DNA of 64,000 nt, from NCBI RefSeq assembly GCF_038237375.1, contig NZ_CP151273.1, positions 1,922,001 to 1,986,000 of the forward strand. The letters run 5' to 3'. The notes under the pieces were generated by a model. That model saw nothing but the letters and a program-made list of their open reading frames with translations, was not told the origin of the DNA and searched no databases. The stretch comes from Alcaligenes sp. SDU_A2. Its GTDB lineage: Bacteria > Pseudomonadota > Gammaproteobacteria > Burkholderiales > Burkholderiaceae_B. The translations under genes were made by a program, and so were the position numbers. This document shows, in pieces, positions 1 to 8,881 of this stretch (the first letter of the stretch is position 1; each line of letters starts with the position of its first letter).

Positions 1-117
1 GGAGTCTCAGCCCGGTGGGCGCGTATTTGTTTATACATAAACCAATAGGCACCCAGGACTCCCCCAGGAACTGCGCAAAGCTTAGGAGAGCGTCGACCGA
101 AAGTCAATAAAGACGCT
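1..117 (+). other. stem-loop-rich stretch upstream of the TPP riboswitch
   Basis: No gene is visible. A helix GGAGTC (1-6) with GACTCC (57-62) encloses TGGG/CCCA and a GTTTAT/ATAAAC hairpin (29-42). A second hairpin pairs AGCGTC (89-94) with GACGCT (112-117) and contains a GAC/GTC step. It may be the end of an upstream transcript or a small structured RNA; the window edge cuts off the context. Confidence 0.3.
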
Positions 118-149
118 GTCGCAGGTTCTGTGATATGGTCTGCCCTTGC

Positions 150-232
150 GGCACGGGGTGTCCTTTTTGGCAAGGGCTGAGATAAAACCCGTCGAACCTG
201 ATCCAGCTCATACTGGCGAAGGGATGTCCGAC
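150..232 (+). promoter_or_regulatory. TPP (THI-element) riboswitch
   Basis: The conserved thiamine pyrophosphate aptamer blocks appear in order: GGGGTGTCC, then GGCTGAGA followed by ACCC, then GAACCTGATC, then ATACTGGCGAAGGGA. It ends about 60 nt before the SDR start codon at 290. No strong T-tract hairpin lies between aptamer and gene, so control of translation initiation is more likely than termination. Thiamine sufficiency should lower expression of the SDR and the overlapping monooxygenase. Confidence 0.93.
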
Positions 233-289
233 ATGCCTTTACTGTCCGAACAGGGCCGACATCCTCGCCGAATTTATTTAAGGAATGTC

Positions 290-1072
290 ATGTCCCTGGA
301 AAACGCTTCGGAATTGTCACAACAAGTCGTTCTTGTCACCGGCGGTGCGCGGGGGCTGGGCGCTTGTCTGGTGCGCGCGTTCGCGCGCCAGGGCGCACGA
401 GTAGTCATCAACTATTTGAACAGCGCGCAAGCCGCCCACGATCTGGCGGCCGAGTTTCCGGATCAGTGCCTGCCTGTGCAGGCAGACGTGACCGACGCGC
501 AGGCCGTTCGTGCTTTGTTTGCCTTGGCGCAGGATCATTTCAATGCGCCGGTCACCACTGTTGTCAATAACGCCTTGCCGGCGTTCAGTTTCAATGGCGA
601 TGCGCGTCCGCATGCCGACACCCTGAGCTGGGCCGATCTGAACCAGCAATTGGAAGGGGTGGTGGGCGGAGCTCTGAACACCACGCAAGCGGCCTTGGCC
701 GGCATGCAGCAGGCTGGTTTTGGTCGCATCATCAATATAGGCACCAATCTGTTCCAGAATCCGGTCGTGCCGTATCACGACTACACGGCGGCCAAGGCGG
801 CACTGCTGTCCTTGACGCGCACCTTGTCGCAGGATCTGGGACCGCAGCAGATTACGGTCAATATGATCTCGGGCGGGCTGCTGCGCACTACTGATGCGTC
901 AGCCGCCACCCCGCAGGCGGTATTCGATCTGATCGCCGCCAGCACGCCGCTGCGTCGGGTGACCACCCCCGAGGAGTTCGCGGACGCGGCTCTGTTTTTT
1001 GCCGGGCCGTGGGCGCGTGCCGTGACGGGGCAAAATCTGGTTGTGGACGGCGGATTGGTGAAAAACGGATGA
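290..1072 (+). CDS. TPP-riboswitch-controlled SDR family oxidoreductase
   Basis: This 260-residue protein is a classical short-chain dehydrogenase/reductase of the 3-oxoacyl-ACP-reductase type. It shows the cofactor motif TGGARGLG (residues 17-24), NNA (93-95) and the catalytic YxxxK at Tyr165/Lys169. The usual catalytic Ser position carries Gly-Thr-Asn (around 151-153), so the triad is not canonical. The ATG at 290 has AAGGA just upstream; a longer frame from 146 would translate the riboswitch and is rejected. It overlaps the next gene by ATGA, so the two are translationally coupled. The substrate is unknown. From memory, thiamine-regulated SDRs have been noted in comparative riboswitch studies, but a role in thiamine salvage or precursor oxidation is only inference. 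Confidence 0.88.
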   Translation: MSLENASELSQQVVLVTGGARGLGACLVRAFARQGARVVINYLNSAQAAHDLAAEFPDQCLPVQADVTDAQAVRALFALAQDHFNAPVTTVVNNALPAFSFNGDARPHADTLSWADLNQQLEGVVGGALNTTQAALAGMQQAGFGRIINIGTNLFQNPVVPYHDYTAAKAALLSLTRTLSQDLGPQQITVNMISGGLLRTTDASAATPQAVFDLIAASTPLRRVTTPEEFADAALFFAGPWARAVTGQNLVVDGGLVKNG

Positions 1073-2364
1073 GACAGCTGCATTTCAATCTATTTATCAT
1101 GGGCTGCGGTCATCACCGCGCCGCTTGGCGTCATCCCGACTCGCAGGTCGAGCGACTGGGTGATCCCCGCTATTACGAAGAACTGACCCAGATCGCCGAG
1201 CGGGGCAAGCTGGACGCGATCTTCTTTGCCGACGGACAGTCCACGGACAATGTGGCCGATGGTCCACGCTGGTTCCTGGAGCCCTTGACGCTGATGTCCG
1301 CTCTAGCGCGGGCGACCGAGCGCATCGGCCTGATCAGCACGGTTTCCAGTACGTTCTATACGCCGTTTGTCGCGGCGCGCATGTTGTGTTCGCTCGATCA
1401 TGTGTCTCGGGGGCGCATGGGCTGGAATGTGGTTACATCCATGTTCGATGTGGAAGCGCGCAATCACGGTTATGCCGCCATGCCCGATCATGCCTGGCGC
1501 TATGCGCGCGCCGAAGAGTTTGTGGACACGGCCCTGAAACTGTTCGACTCCTGGACCGACGATGCTTTGAGCTTGGATCGTCAGGGCGATTATGCGCGGG
1601 TGGACAAGGTGCGCCCCATTCACCACGAGGGCGAACACTTTCTGGTGGACGGCCCCTTGACCCTGCCGCGTTCGCCGCAAGGGCAGCCTGTGCTGTTTCA
1701 GGCAGGCGCATCCGAGCCGGGTCGTGATTTGGCGGCCCGCAAGGCCGAGGCCATTTACGCGGTAGCTTACGATTTGCCGTCTGCGCAGGCCTACTATCGC
1801 GATATGAAACGCCGCGTGCAGGCGACCGGACGTGGCGTGCCACTGCCCATCATGCCGGGCCTGGTCACGTACGTGGGTTCGACGATGGACGAGGCGCGTC
1901 GCAAGCAGCGGGAACTGGACGAATTGTTGCCGGCGCAAACCTCGTTGCGCCAGTTGGGCACCTTTATCGGCCAGGACTGCATGGATTGGGAGCTGGATGC
2001 GCCTGTACCTGCCTTGCCGCCTCTGGAAAGTTTCAAGGGCCCGAAAGGGCGCTATGCCACGGTGCTGCGCATCATTCAAACCGAACAACCTACGGTGCGC
2101 GAACTGTTGGGGCGCCTGGCGGCCGGGGGCGGGCACTGCACGATGGTGGGTACGCCCGAATCCATTGCGGATCAGATCGAGCATTGGTGGCGCAGCGAGG
2201 GTGCGGACGGCTTTAACCTGATGCCGCCATCTCTGCCCAATGGTGTGCGCGACTTTGTCGAACAGGTGATTCCGGTGCTGCAAAAGCGTGGCTTATTCCG
2301 CCGCGATTATGAGCATACAACCTTGCGTGGGCATTTGGGCTTGGAGCGTCCGGCCAGCCTCTGA
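1069..2364 (+). CDS. LLM-class FMN-dependent monooxygenase (NtaA/SnaA/DszA type)
   Basis: This 431-residue protein belongs to the bacterial luciferase-like fold, in the nitrilotriacetate monooxygenase A / DszA branch. These enzymes use reduced FMN from a separate reductase to oxygenate C-N or C-S bonds. Family features include the N-terminal strand RQLHFNLFIMGCGHH, the ERGKLDAIFFADG segment and the late GTPESIADQIEHWW helix. The ATG at 1069 overlaps the SDR stop (ATGA), so it shares the TPP-riboswitch transcript. No flavin reductase is seen nearby. A thiamine-linked substrate such as a thiazole or pyrimidine compound is an attractive but unproven guess. The family is certain; the substrate is not. 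Confidence 0.88.
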   Translation: MRQLHFNLFIMGCGHHRAAWRHPDSQVERLGDPRYYEELTQIAERGKLDAIFFADGQSTDNVADGPRWFLEPLTLMSALARATERIGLISTVSSTFYTPFVAARMLCSLDHVSRGRMGWNVVTSMFDVEARNHGYAAMPDHAWRYARAEEFVDTALKLFDSWTDDALSLDRQGDYARVDKVRPIHHEGEHFLVDGPLTLPRSPQGQPVLFQAGASEPGRDLAARKAEAIYAVAYDLPSAQAYYRDMKRRVQATGRGVPLPIMPGLVTYVGSTMDEARRKQRELDELLPAQTSLRQLGTFIGQDCMDWELDAPVPALPPLESFKGPKGRYATVLRIIQTEQPTVRELLGRLAAGGGHCTMVGTPESIADQIEHWWRSEGADGFNLMPPSLPNGVRDFVEQVIPVLQKRGLFRRDYEHTTLRGHLGLERPASL

Positions 2365-2450
2365 CCGGTGACGGCTTTTTTGCTATTCTGTGTGCTTTCT
2401 CTGTCTGCCGAAAGGACAGACATCAGCCTGCAGCATAGGAACAAAGCAAC

Positions 2451-3200
2451 ATGAAAACCGCAGTCGTTACGGGTGCATCGTCTGGATTCGGGGCCGCCAT
2501 TGCCCGTCAATTGGTGGCCCAAGGGCATACTGTTATTGGTCTGGCCCGGCGTCAGGACAAATTGCAGGCCTTGGCCGACGAGTTGGGCGAGCGTTTTGTG
2601 CCGGTCAGCGTGGATCTGACCGATCGTACTGCCGTAGACCGTGCGCTGGGCGATATCTTGCGGCGTTTTCCAGTTATTGATGTGCTGGTCAATAACGCCG
2701 GTCTGGCCTTGGGAGTCGCGCCGGCGCAGCAGGCGCAATTGGCAGACTGGGATACAACGGTTGCGACTAATATCAGCGCCTTGCTGCACATGACCCATGC
2801 GCTCTTGCCCGGCATGGTGCAGCGCAACCAGGGGCATATTATTAATCTGGGTTCTACGGCGGGGGCCTACGCCTATGCCGGGGGCAATGTCTATGGTGCC
2901 AGCAAGGCCTTTGTGCATCATTTCAGCAAGAATCTGCGCGCCGATCTGGCGGGGACGGCGGTGCGGGTATCCACCGTGGCTCCGGGTTTGTGCTCGGGCA
3001 CGGATTTTTCCAAAGTGCGTCTGGGCAGCGATGAAAAAGCAGCAGCTTTGTACCAGAACGTGCAGGCACTGACGCCCGACGATGTGGCGGGCACCATTGC
3101 CTGGATCATGAATGCGCCCGCGCACATGAATGTGAATTACATCGAAATCATGCCGGTGGCGCAAAGTTTTGCCGGATTGAGCGTGCATCGCAGCGCGTAA
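2451..3200 (+). CDS. ydfG: NADP-dependent 3-hydroxy acid dehydrogenase YdfG
   Basis: This 249-residue SDR matches E. coli YdfG closely in length and in its block structure. YdfG oxidises L-allo-threonine, serine and 3-hydroxypropionate with NADP and reduces malonic semialdehyde. Visible motifs are TGASSGFG (7-14), NNAG (81-84) and the triad Ser135, Tyr148, Lys152 inside a GSTAGAYAYAGGNVYGASK segment typical of YdfG. AGGAAC precedes the ATG. It follows the monooxygenase by 86 nt, so it may be cotranscribed or have its own promoter. A terminator hairpin follows at 3231. Confidence 0.9.
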   Translation: MKTAVVTGASSGFGAAIARQLVAQGHTVIGLARRQDKLQALADELGERFVPVSVDLTDRTAVDRALGDILRRFPVIDVLVNNAGLALGVAPAQQAQLADWDTTVATNISALLHMTHALLPGMVQRNQGHIINLGSTAGAYAYAGGNVYGASKAFVHHFSKNLRADLAGTAVRVSTVAPGLCSGTDFSKVRLGSDEKAAALYQNVQALTPDDVAGTIAWIMNAPAHMNVNYIEIMPVAQSFAGLSVHRSA

Positions 3201-3230
3201 ACGATAGGGCCTTGATGGGACTATGATGGG

Positions 3231-3255
3231 ATGGGCGCTGAATGCGCCCATTTTT
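3231..3255 (+). terminator. intrinsic terminator after ydfG
   Basis: An 8-bp perfect stem ATGGGCGC/GCGCCCAT with loop TGAAT is followed by a T-run. It lies 30 nt past the ydfG stop. Confidence 0.75.
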
Positions 3256-3625
3256 GCGGCCGGGATGTCAGAAGAGTCGCTTGGCAGTTCGGGGCAGGGT
3301 CGTTGCGCCGGGCGTCGGCCTTGCTTCAGGGTCTTAAGGAAATCTTGGGGGGGCTGGGATATCTTGGGATTCCCATGGGTGCCCGATGCCGATCAGCAAA
3401 CTGGGATGGATGCCATTGGATGCAGGAACATGTCAGGGCAGACGATAAGGATGCCGGTTTCCCGAGGATTTCTGGGGTGTCTGTGAGTTTTTTGTCTTGG
3501 GTGGATCTACTCAGAATAAAAATGCAATTAACGGAAATGATTTTTAGAACTTGAAAAAATCCGTCTACAGACAAAGAAGGGCATTGCCGGATAGGCTTTG
3601 GGCCAAGCCATGACCGATGCGAGCC
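3256..3625. other. intergenic stretch without a gene
   Basis: This is the gap between convergent ydfG and ttrA. Short open frames here lack ribosome sites and coding character. I see nothing else convincing before the ttrA terminator. Confidence 0.6.
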
Positions 3626-3669
3626 AAAAATACGTCCGCCGACAGTCAGGCGACACTGACTATCGGCGG
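3626..3669 (-). terminator. terminator-like hairpin of the ttrBCA operon
   Basis: A long inverted repeat, 14-nt arms with one mismatch (3636-3649 and 3656-3669), encloses a 6-nt loop. On the minus strand it is followed by ACGTATTTTT. This places an intrinsic terminator about 90 nt past the ttrA stop. Confidence 0.65.
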
Positions 3670-3758
3670 AGAGGGTGCGCTGCCTTGGGCGAAGGCGGCG
3701 CGGGGGGAAATAGCCCGCCGCTGCGCATCGGCAAACGGGCGGGTGTGGCACGAAGCGA

Positions 3759-6700
3759 TCAGACCTGACGCTTTTCTATCCGGGCGGGCAGGCCTTGACG
3801 CACGGCTGCGCCCGATACCCAATCAATCCATACATTGTCCTGACCGGGGGCGCGAGTCGGGTCTGCAAAACCCAGTTCGTTCAGATTGACGCCGGCGGCA
3901 AAGGCAGGCTGATGGGGCATGGGCTGGCCATCGATGGTATGCGAACGGGCACCCAGCTCGGTGTGGCCAAAGCCGTGTTCAATGGCAATGGCCCCGCGCA
4001 TGATGCCACCGCGCACCAAGGCCACGCCATCGACCGAACCGCCGGGCGTGCTGACACGGATAGGGTCGCCATTGCGTATGCCCAGCTTGCCGGCATCGTC
4101 CTGATTCAATGAAATCGGATTGTGCGGATGGACTTGGCGCAACCTGTCCATGCCGATGGACATGGAGCTCATCAGGTTGGACTTGTAGGAGCTCATCAAG
4201 AAAGGCCAATCCTGCTCGTTGAAATGCTCGCGCATGTCGCTGCCGTCGGCCAAACGGGTGGGGTACCAGCTGGGGCAGCCGCTCAGACGCTCACCGGTCA
4301 TCGAATGGCGCATGCGGGCCAGATCTTCGTTCCAGACCTGCAGAGCGATGTCGTGGCGTTTTTTAAGCTGATCGCCTTTCCAGGCGTTGTCGACACGATC
4401 AAAACGGCCGCCGCGTGACAGCAGCATGGCGACTTTGCGTTGTTCTTCCGGGTGCAGACGTGCCTGCAGCTCCGGATACAGGCGATCTACGCCTGTCATG
4501 CGCATATCGTCGTCCGAGGCGTTGCCGACCGGACGACCGGCACCAAACGCGATATTGGCCATGCCGCGCAGGTAAAAATCTTCAGCGCACAGCAGATCGT
4601 GGGCTTGGCCGCTCTTGTCCTTGAGCACGCCTTTGCCGAATCCGGGCAGCGCCAGGCGCAGAGCCACAGCAAACAAAAAACTTTCCAGATTAATCGGCTG
4701 GCCGTCGGCGGTACGCTCGACGCGTGGCTGCACCACGGGCCAGCGCAGCGTGGAGGACTTGGCAATGACGTCTGCCCAAGGGGCTGATACGCCCCAGCTT
4801 TCGTAGGTGACCGTGTCCGGAACGATGTAGTCCGCGTAGGCGTTGGTCTCGTTGATGAATGGATTGATGGAAATAGACAGCGGCAAAACTGTCGGGTCTT
4901 TCAGCTTATCCAACATCGCGTTCTTGAAACCGGCAATAGCATATACCGGATTGCTCATGTGATTAATCCACACTTTGCAGGAGTACGGATAGCCATTCAG
5001 GCCGGAGGCGATCATCTCGCTGCTCAGGCCGCCTACCGCGGGATACCAGGGAGCCGGCGCAGGGTACAAGGCTTCGCCTTTTTCCTTGCGGCGCTGGTAT
5101 TCGCTGGATTTCTCGTAGGCAAAACGGTGGCGGGACAGGGCGACGCCCTTGGCGGCGACTTTGCCCGGAAACTGGGCAAAATTGTAGCGTGGGCCGGGGC
5201 CGAAAGGGCCAAAAGGGCCAGCATCCAGAACCAGACCGCCTTTCACATTCAGGTTGCCGACCAGTGTATTGAGCATGGCAATGGCATAGGCGGTATAAAA
5301 GCCCGAGCCATTCATGGTCCCGCCGTGGGCATCGGCAACGGCTTGACGGCCGTGGCTGGTAAATTCTCGCGCCAGTTCGATTAGTTCTTCTTCTTGCAAG
5401 CCACAACGCTGCGCGTAATGCTCCAGGCTGTGTTCTTGCGTGCGTTCGCGCAGCATATGCAACGCCGTGCAGACTTGGACCTCCTGGTCGTCCAGCAGAA
5501 CCTTGCGTTCCACAAACAGTTCGGCCTGTTCCAGATCGGTATGCGCCCGCAGTTCTCCTTGCTCGTCCATGACGATAAAGGCAGCGTCGCTTCCCTGCGG
5601 CACTTCCCAGCCCAGATCAGTAGCGCGTAGATAGCGGCCAAATCCCGGATGTTTGGGATCGGCAATCAACAGGTGCGTGGCATTGGTCCAGGATGCGGTC
5701 TGTTCGTCTGCATCGCCGGGTGCGTGCGGACGGGCCAGGTACTGCCGGTCAAAGCGTTCCTGCTCCAGAATCCAGCGCAGCATGCCCATGACCAGCGACA
5801 GGTCGCTGCCGGGCAATACGGGTTGCCAGCGATTGCCGCTGCCCGAGGCCAGGCTGGACGAGGTAGGCAGAATCGGGGAGACGACCACATAGCGGAAGGT
5901 GTTTTCTTTGCGCGCGCGCGCCTCGGCCAGTTCGCGACCCTGACGCTGGAATGGGTTGCCGGACTGGGCTGGCGCGGCACCGATGAACAGGCCGAAACGC
6001 GCATTTTTCCAGTCCGGTTTGCCGTGCGGCATGCCTTTCAAATCGCCCAGGGCCGCACCGGTGCCCACACGAAAGCTTTGGCCGCAGTACGAGCCGTGGT
6101 TGCTGACGTTGACGGTCCCAAACGCCTGTTCGGCAAAACGCTTGACCAACGGCGTGCGTCCTTCGTTGGCGGCGTCCGTGAATAGTAACTGGTTAGCCAG
6201 GGGACCGAACTCGGGGTTTTGGGGGTCAATCGGTGTGTTGTGATCCCAGATGGCGCGCAAGCCGTCCACCTGGCCTTCGCCGAACAGATCGCCGCCGTCA
6301 CAGACTTCGGCGATCAATTGTTCAAAACTGATGCGTTGCCATTGGCCTGAACCGCGTGGTCCCACTCGCTTGAGCGGGGCCAGGACACGGTAGGGGCTGG
6401 CATGCTGAGCCAGCATGGATGCGCCCCGCGCGCAGGCGCTGGCTCGGCCTTCCAGGCCGTTTTCTCCGCCCAGCATGGCATACACCTCGCGCACGGGCTG
6501 ATCCATGGCAGCCGGTTGCGTCGTTGCCAAAGGATGATAAGGGTTGCCGGCAATGCGCAAAATCGTATTGTTTTCGGTATCGATGCGCACCCGCACGCCG
6601 CATTGGGTCCAGCAGCCCAGACAGCTGGAGGGGCTGACGACCTGGCCGGGCTGGGTATCGAGCAGGCCGGTCATGGGATCGATGCGGAACTCGGCTTGCA

Positions 6701-6884
6701 AAGAATTGCCGCGTGTCGCATGGGCGGTGGGCACGCCCGCCGTTCCCTGGCCAAGGCCTTGGACTGCTTTGACGACCGTATCGCTGTAGCCTGCCGCAAA
6801 AGCAGCCAGACCGCCGACGGCGACGCCGCCTCGGGCCAGAACTTGCCGACGGGATAGATTAGGAGTTTCGTTTTTCTTGCTCAT
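3759..6884 (-). CDS. ttrA: tetrathionate reductase catalytic subunit TtrA
   Basis: This 1041-residue molybdopterin guanine dinucleotide enzyme reduces tetrathionate to thiosulfate in the periplasm during anaerobic respiration. A twin-arginine signal (SRRQVL, residues 11-16) precedes a hydrophobic stretch. One [4Fe-4S] cluster is bound by Cys88, Cys91, Cys95 and Cys151. Cys267 in NHGSYCGQ is the likely molybdenum ligand, as expected for the TtrA branch. The C-terminal dinucleotide-binding domain contains the LNQDDAGKLGIRNGDPIRVS region. It is last in ttrB-ttrC-ttrA, the gene order known from Salmonella, 35 nt after ttrC. No ttrRS two-component genes are seen in the window. Confidence 0.93.
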   Translation of the reverse strand: MSKKNETPNLSRRQVLARGGVAVGGLAAFAAGYSDTVVKAVQGLGQGTAGVPTAHATRGNSLQAEFRIDPMTGLLDTQPGQVVSPSSCLGCWTQCGVRVRIDTENNTILRIAGNPYHPLATTQPAAMDQPVREVYAMLGGENGLEGRASACARGASMLAQHASPYRVLAPLKRVGPRGSGQWQRISFEQLIAEVCDGGDLFGEGQVDGLRAIWDHNTPIDPQNPEFGPLANQLLFTDAANEGRTPLVKRFAEQAFGTVNVSNHGSYCGQSFRVGTGAALGDLKGMPHGKPDWKNARFGLFIGAAPAQSGNPFQRQGRELAEARARKENTFRYVVVSPILPTSSSLASGSGNRWQPVLPGSDLSLVMGMLRWILEQERFDRQYLARPHAPGDADEQTASWTNATHLLIADPKHPGFGRYLRATDLGWEVPQGSDAAFIVMDEQGELRAHTDLEQAELFVERKVLLDDQEVQVCTALHMLRERTQEHSLEHYAQRCGLQEEELIELAREFTSHGRQAVADAHGGTMNGSGFYTAYAIAMLNTLVGNLNVKGGLVLDAGPFGPFGPGPRYNFAQFPGKVAAKGVALSRHRFAYEKSSEYQRRKEKGEALYPAPAPWYPAVGGLSSEMIASGLNGYPYSCKVWINHMSNPVYAIAGFKNAMLDKLKDPTVLPLSISINPFINETNAYADYIVPDTVTYESWGVSAPWADVIAKSSTLRWPVVQPRVERTADGQPINLESFLFAVALRLALPGFGKGVLKDKSGQAHDLLCAEDFYLRGMANIAFGAGRPVGNASDDDMRMTGVDRLYPELQARLHPEEQRKVAMLLSRGGRFDRVDNAWKGDQLKKRHDIALQVWNEDLARMRHSMTGERLSGCPSWYPTRLADGSDMREHFNEQDWPFLMSSYKSNLMSSMSIGMDRLRQVHPHNPISLNQDDAGKLGIRNGDPIRVSTPGGSVDGVALVRGGIMRGAIAIEHGFGHTELGARSHTIDGQPMPHQPAFAAGVNLNELGFADPTRAPGQDNVWIDWVSGAAVRQGLPARIEKRQV

Positions 6885-6919
6885 GGCTCAAACCTGAATT
6901 CAAAAAGATCGGTGCGAAC

Positions 6920-7951
6920 TTAAGCCGCAACAGCGTGACGGCGGGCCGGGAAGTAAGAGAGCAGGGTGGTGCTCAACATCAGCAAGGCCACGCACAGGCC
7001 CAGCACACCCAACATGCCCAACAGGCCATCGCTGCCCAGAGGCATGGTGTACAGATACAAGCCGGCCCCGTACTTAGGCACACCTTGAACAGCCATGAAA
7101 ATGATCCAGCGAAACACCCAGGCCGAACCCAGCATCAACACGGCGCATAGCAGGCTGTAGGACTTGCCGTGCAGTGTTTTGGCCGGTCGGCTAAGCAAGA
7201 ACAGGATTAGCAGGCCAAAGACCATCGAACCCAGAAAGCTCAGACGCCAGACGGGATAAATCTGAAACAGTTCGGCTGCGGCTTGGAAGGAGCGGCTGTG
7301 GCCCAGCAGTCCGGTGGCAACCCATAGCAGCGCACAGATCATGAGCGCCAGCACGGTGCCCAAGGACCAGCGGCGTAGCGCAGCAACGGGCAAGGCAGCC
7401 ATGCCACCGGGTAGCCAGCGGGCTGTCAGCAGGATGGCACCCAGGCTGGCCAAGGCGGCTGTCAATGCAAAGTTAATGGGCAGGAATACCGTGTTCCATA
7501 AAGGGCGGGAGCGCAGCACCAGGACTTCGGCACCGCTATAGACCAGAACCGAGACGGCCGATGCCAGCAAGGCCAGGCTCAGCCAGCGCCACAGCGTGCG
7601 GCGATCCAGCCACCAGGCCAGGACATTGGCCAGGGACAGGCCGACAAAAACCGGCAGCAGGACGGCACCTAGCGACATCCAGGACCAGGGGGTGAAGTGG
7701 GCATAAAAATGCCAGAAACGACCGGGCTGGTGCAGGTCGGCCAGCAGCGAAATAGGCGCGGCCACGCTGCTGCACAGCAGCACGATCATCAGGGCCGGTT
7801 CCAGAGCGCGTAGCGAGGCGTCCTTGGACCAGGCGCAGCGCCAGACCCAAATGGTACTGGTGGCCGCCAGGCCGACCAGAAAGAAATACTGTACCGCCCA
7901 GGGTAGCCAGGCGACGTCGTAAGCGGGGGTCAGCAATTCGATGATGGTCAT
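6920..7951 (-). CDS. ttrC: tetrathionate reductase membrane subunit TtrC (NrfD/PsrC family)
   Basis: This 343-residue polytopic protein has about nine hydrophobic segments and belongs to the NrfD/PsrC quinol-oxidising membrane anchors. TtrC takes electrons from the quinol pool and passes them to the iron-sulfur subunit TtrB. Features include the early segment VAAPISLLADLHQPGRFWHFY, a typical NrfD-family region, and a charged cytoplasmic end. It starts 9 nt after the ttrB stop with a GGAGC ribosome site and precedes ttrA by 35 nt, so the three genes form one transcript. Confidence 0.9.
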   Translation of the reverse strand: MTIIELLTPAYDVAWLPWAVQYFFLVGLAATSTIWVWRCAWSKDASLRALEPALMIVLLCSSVAAPISLLADLHQPGRFWHFYAHFTPWSWMSLGAVLLPVFVGLSLANVLAWWLDRRTLWRWLSLALLASAVSVLVYSGAEVLVLRSRPLWNTVFLPINFALTAALASLGAILLTARWLPGGMAALPVAALRRWSLGTVLALMICALLWVATGLLGHSRSFQAAAELFQIYPVWRLSFLGSMVFGLLILFLLSRPAKTLHGKSYSLLCAVLMLGSAWVFRWIIFMAVQGVPKYGAGLYLYTMPLGSDGLLGMLGVLGLCVALLMLSTTLLSYFPARRHAVAA

Positions 7952-7960
7952 GGGGGGCTC

Positions 7961-8719
7961 CTAGAATTGCGTGGTCAGGCGCACGCTGGCCTGGCCATCC
8001 ACGCCATCGACAAACTCGTCGGGCAGACCGAGATAGAACACATGGGGATTGGTATTCATGGCGGGCTTCAGGACCCGGATTTCGTCTTTGTGTTCGTCCA
8101 TCAAGCGCGAGATGGTGCTGTTCTCGTCGTTCAGATCACCGATGATGCGGGCCCCTCCGACACAGCTTTCCACACAGGCCGGCAACAGGCCTGCCTCCAG
8201 ACGATGTTCGCAGAAGGTGCATTTGTCGGCGGTCTGAGTTTCGTGATTGATGAAACGGGCATCGTAGGGACAGGCCTGGACGCAATAGGCGCAGCCTACG
8301 CAGCGTTCGTTATCCACCAGGACAACACCGTCCTCGCGCTGGAAGGTGGCCTGTACCGGGCAGACCGGCACACAGGGCGGGTTGTCGCAGTGGTTGCACA
8401 GGCGCGGCAGGCTCAGCATGGCGGCTTGCTGCTGGCCGTCCAGTACTTCGTATTGCAAGACGGTGGTTCGGAATTGGCCGATAGGCGGCGCATTTTCGAT
8501 GGAACAACTGACCGTACAGGCTTGGCAGCCGATGCATTTGCGCAGGTCAACAAACATACCGTAGCGGGCCCCTTCGGGGCCACCCGGACGGCGTTCGGGC
8601 TGGCTGTTCATGGCAGCCTGAACTGGCTTGATAGGGATGATGGTGGCGCTGGCGCTTAGGCCCAGCAGCTCTTTCAGGAAACGGCGCTTGCCTTTTTGGG
8701 GCACGGCGGGGGGGAGCAT
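7961..8719 (-). CDS. ttrB: tetrathionate reductase iron-sulfur subunit TtrB
   Basis: This 252-residue ferredoxin-like subunit carries four cysteine groups for four [4Fe-4S] clusters: CIGCQACTVSC, CNHCDNPPCVPVC, CVGCAYCVQAC and the final CTFC...CVESC. A twin-arginine signal with KRRFLK (residues 11-16) followed by a hydrophobic stretch indicates export by Tat, probably together with TtrA. It relays electrons from TtrC to TtrA. It is the first gene of the operon; its promoter region contains an FNR-like site at 8801-8814. Confidence 0.92.
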   Translation of the reverse strand: MLPPAVPQKGKRRFLKELLGLSASATIIPIKPVQAAMNSQPERRPGGPEGARYGMFVDLRKCIGCQACTVSCSIENAPPIGQFRTTVLQYEVLDGQQQAAMLSLPRLCNHCDNPPCVPVCPVQATFQREDGVVLVDNERCVGCAYCVQACPYDARFINHETQTADKCTFCEHRLEAGLLPACVESCVGGARIIGDLNDENSTISRLMDEHKDEIRVLKPAMNTNPHVFYLGLPDEFVDGVDGQASVRLTTQF

Positions 8720-8800
8720 GTTTATACCTCGTTATGCCTGGGTAAAACCCGTTTAAATTATCTATAGTTATAAGCATATTAAGGAATACCCGATGACTCT

Positions 8801-8814
8801 TTGATGAAAGTCAA
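8801..8814 (-). promoter_or_regulatory. FNR/Anr-like site upstream of ttrB
   Basis: TTGATGAAAGTCAA matches the FNR consensus TTGAT-N4-ATCAA with one mismatch and lies about 80-95 nt upstream of the ttrB start. A second, weaker TTGAT half-site follows at 8818. Oxygen-responsive activation fits an anaerobic respiratory operon. Site identity is by inspection only. Confidence 0.65.
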
Positions 8815-8881
8815 AGTTGATCGCTTAAAGGTTGAAATATTCAATCCCGATTAATTCAGTCGGGTTTTAGGTGGTAGAGAA

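Noticed and set aside
146-289. upstream extension of the first SDR
   Set aside because: It would translate the TPP aptamer; the ATG at 290 has a ribosome site and matches the SDR N-terminus.
3223-3554. short plus-strand frames after ydfG
   Set aside because: They start within the terminator hairpin and lack coding character.
8846-8868. CCCGA/TCGGG hairpin followed by TTTT
   Set aside because: Only 5 bp with a 9-nt loop and no plus-strand gene upstream to terminate.
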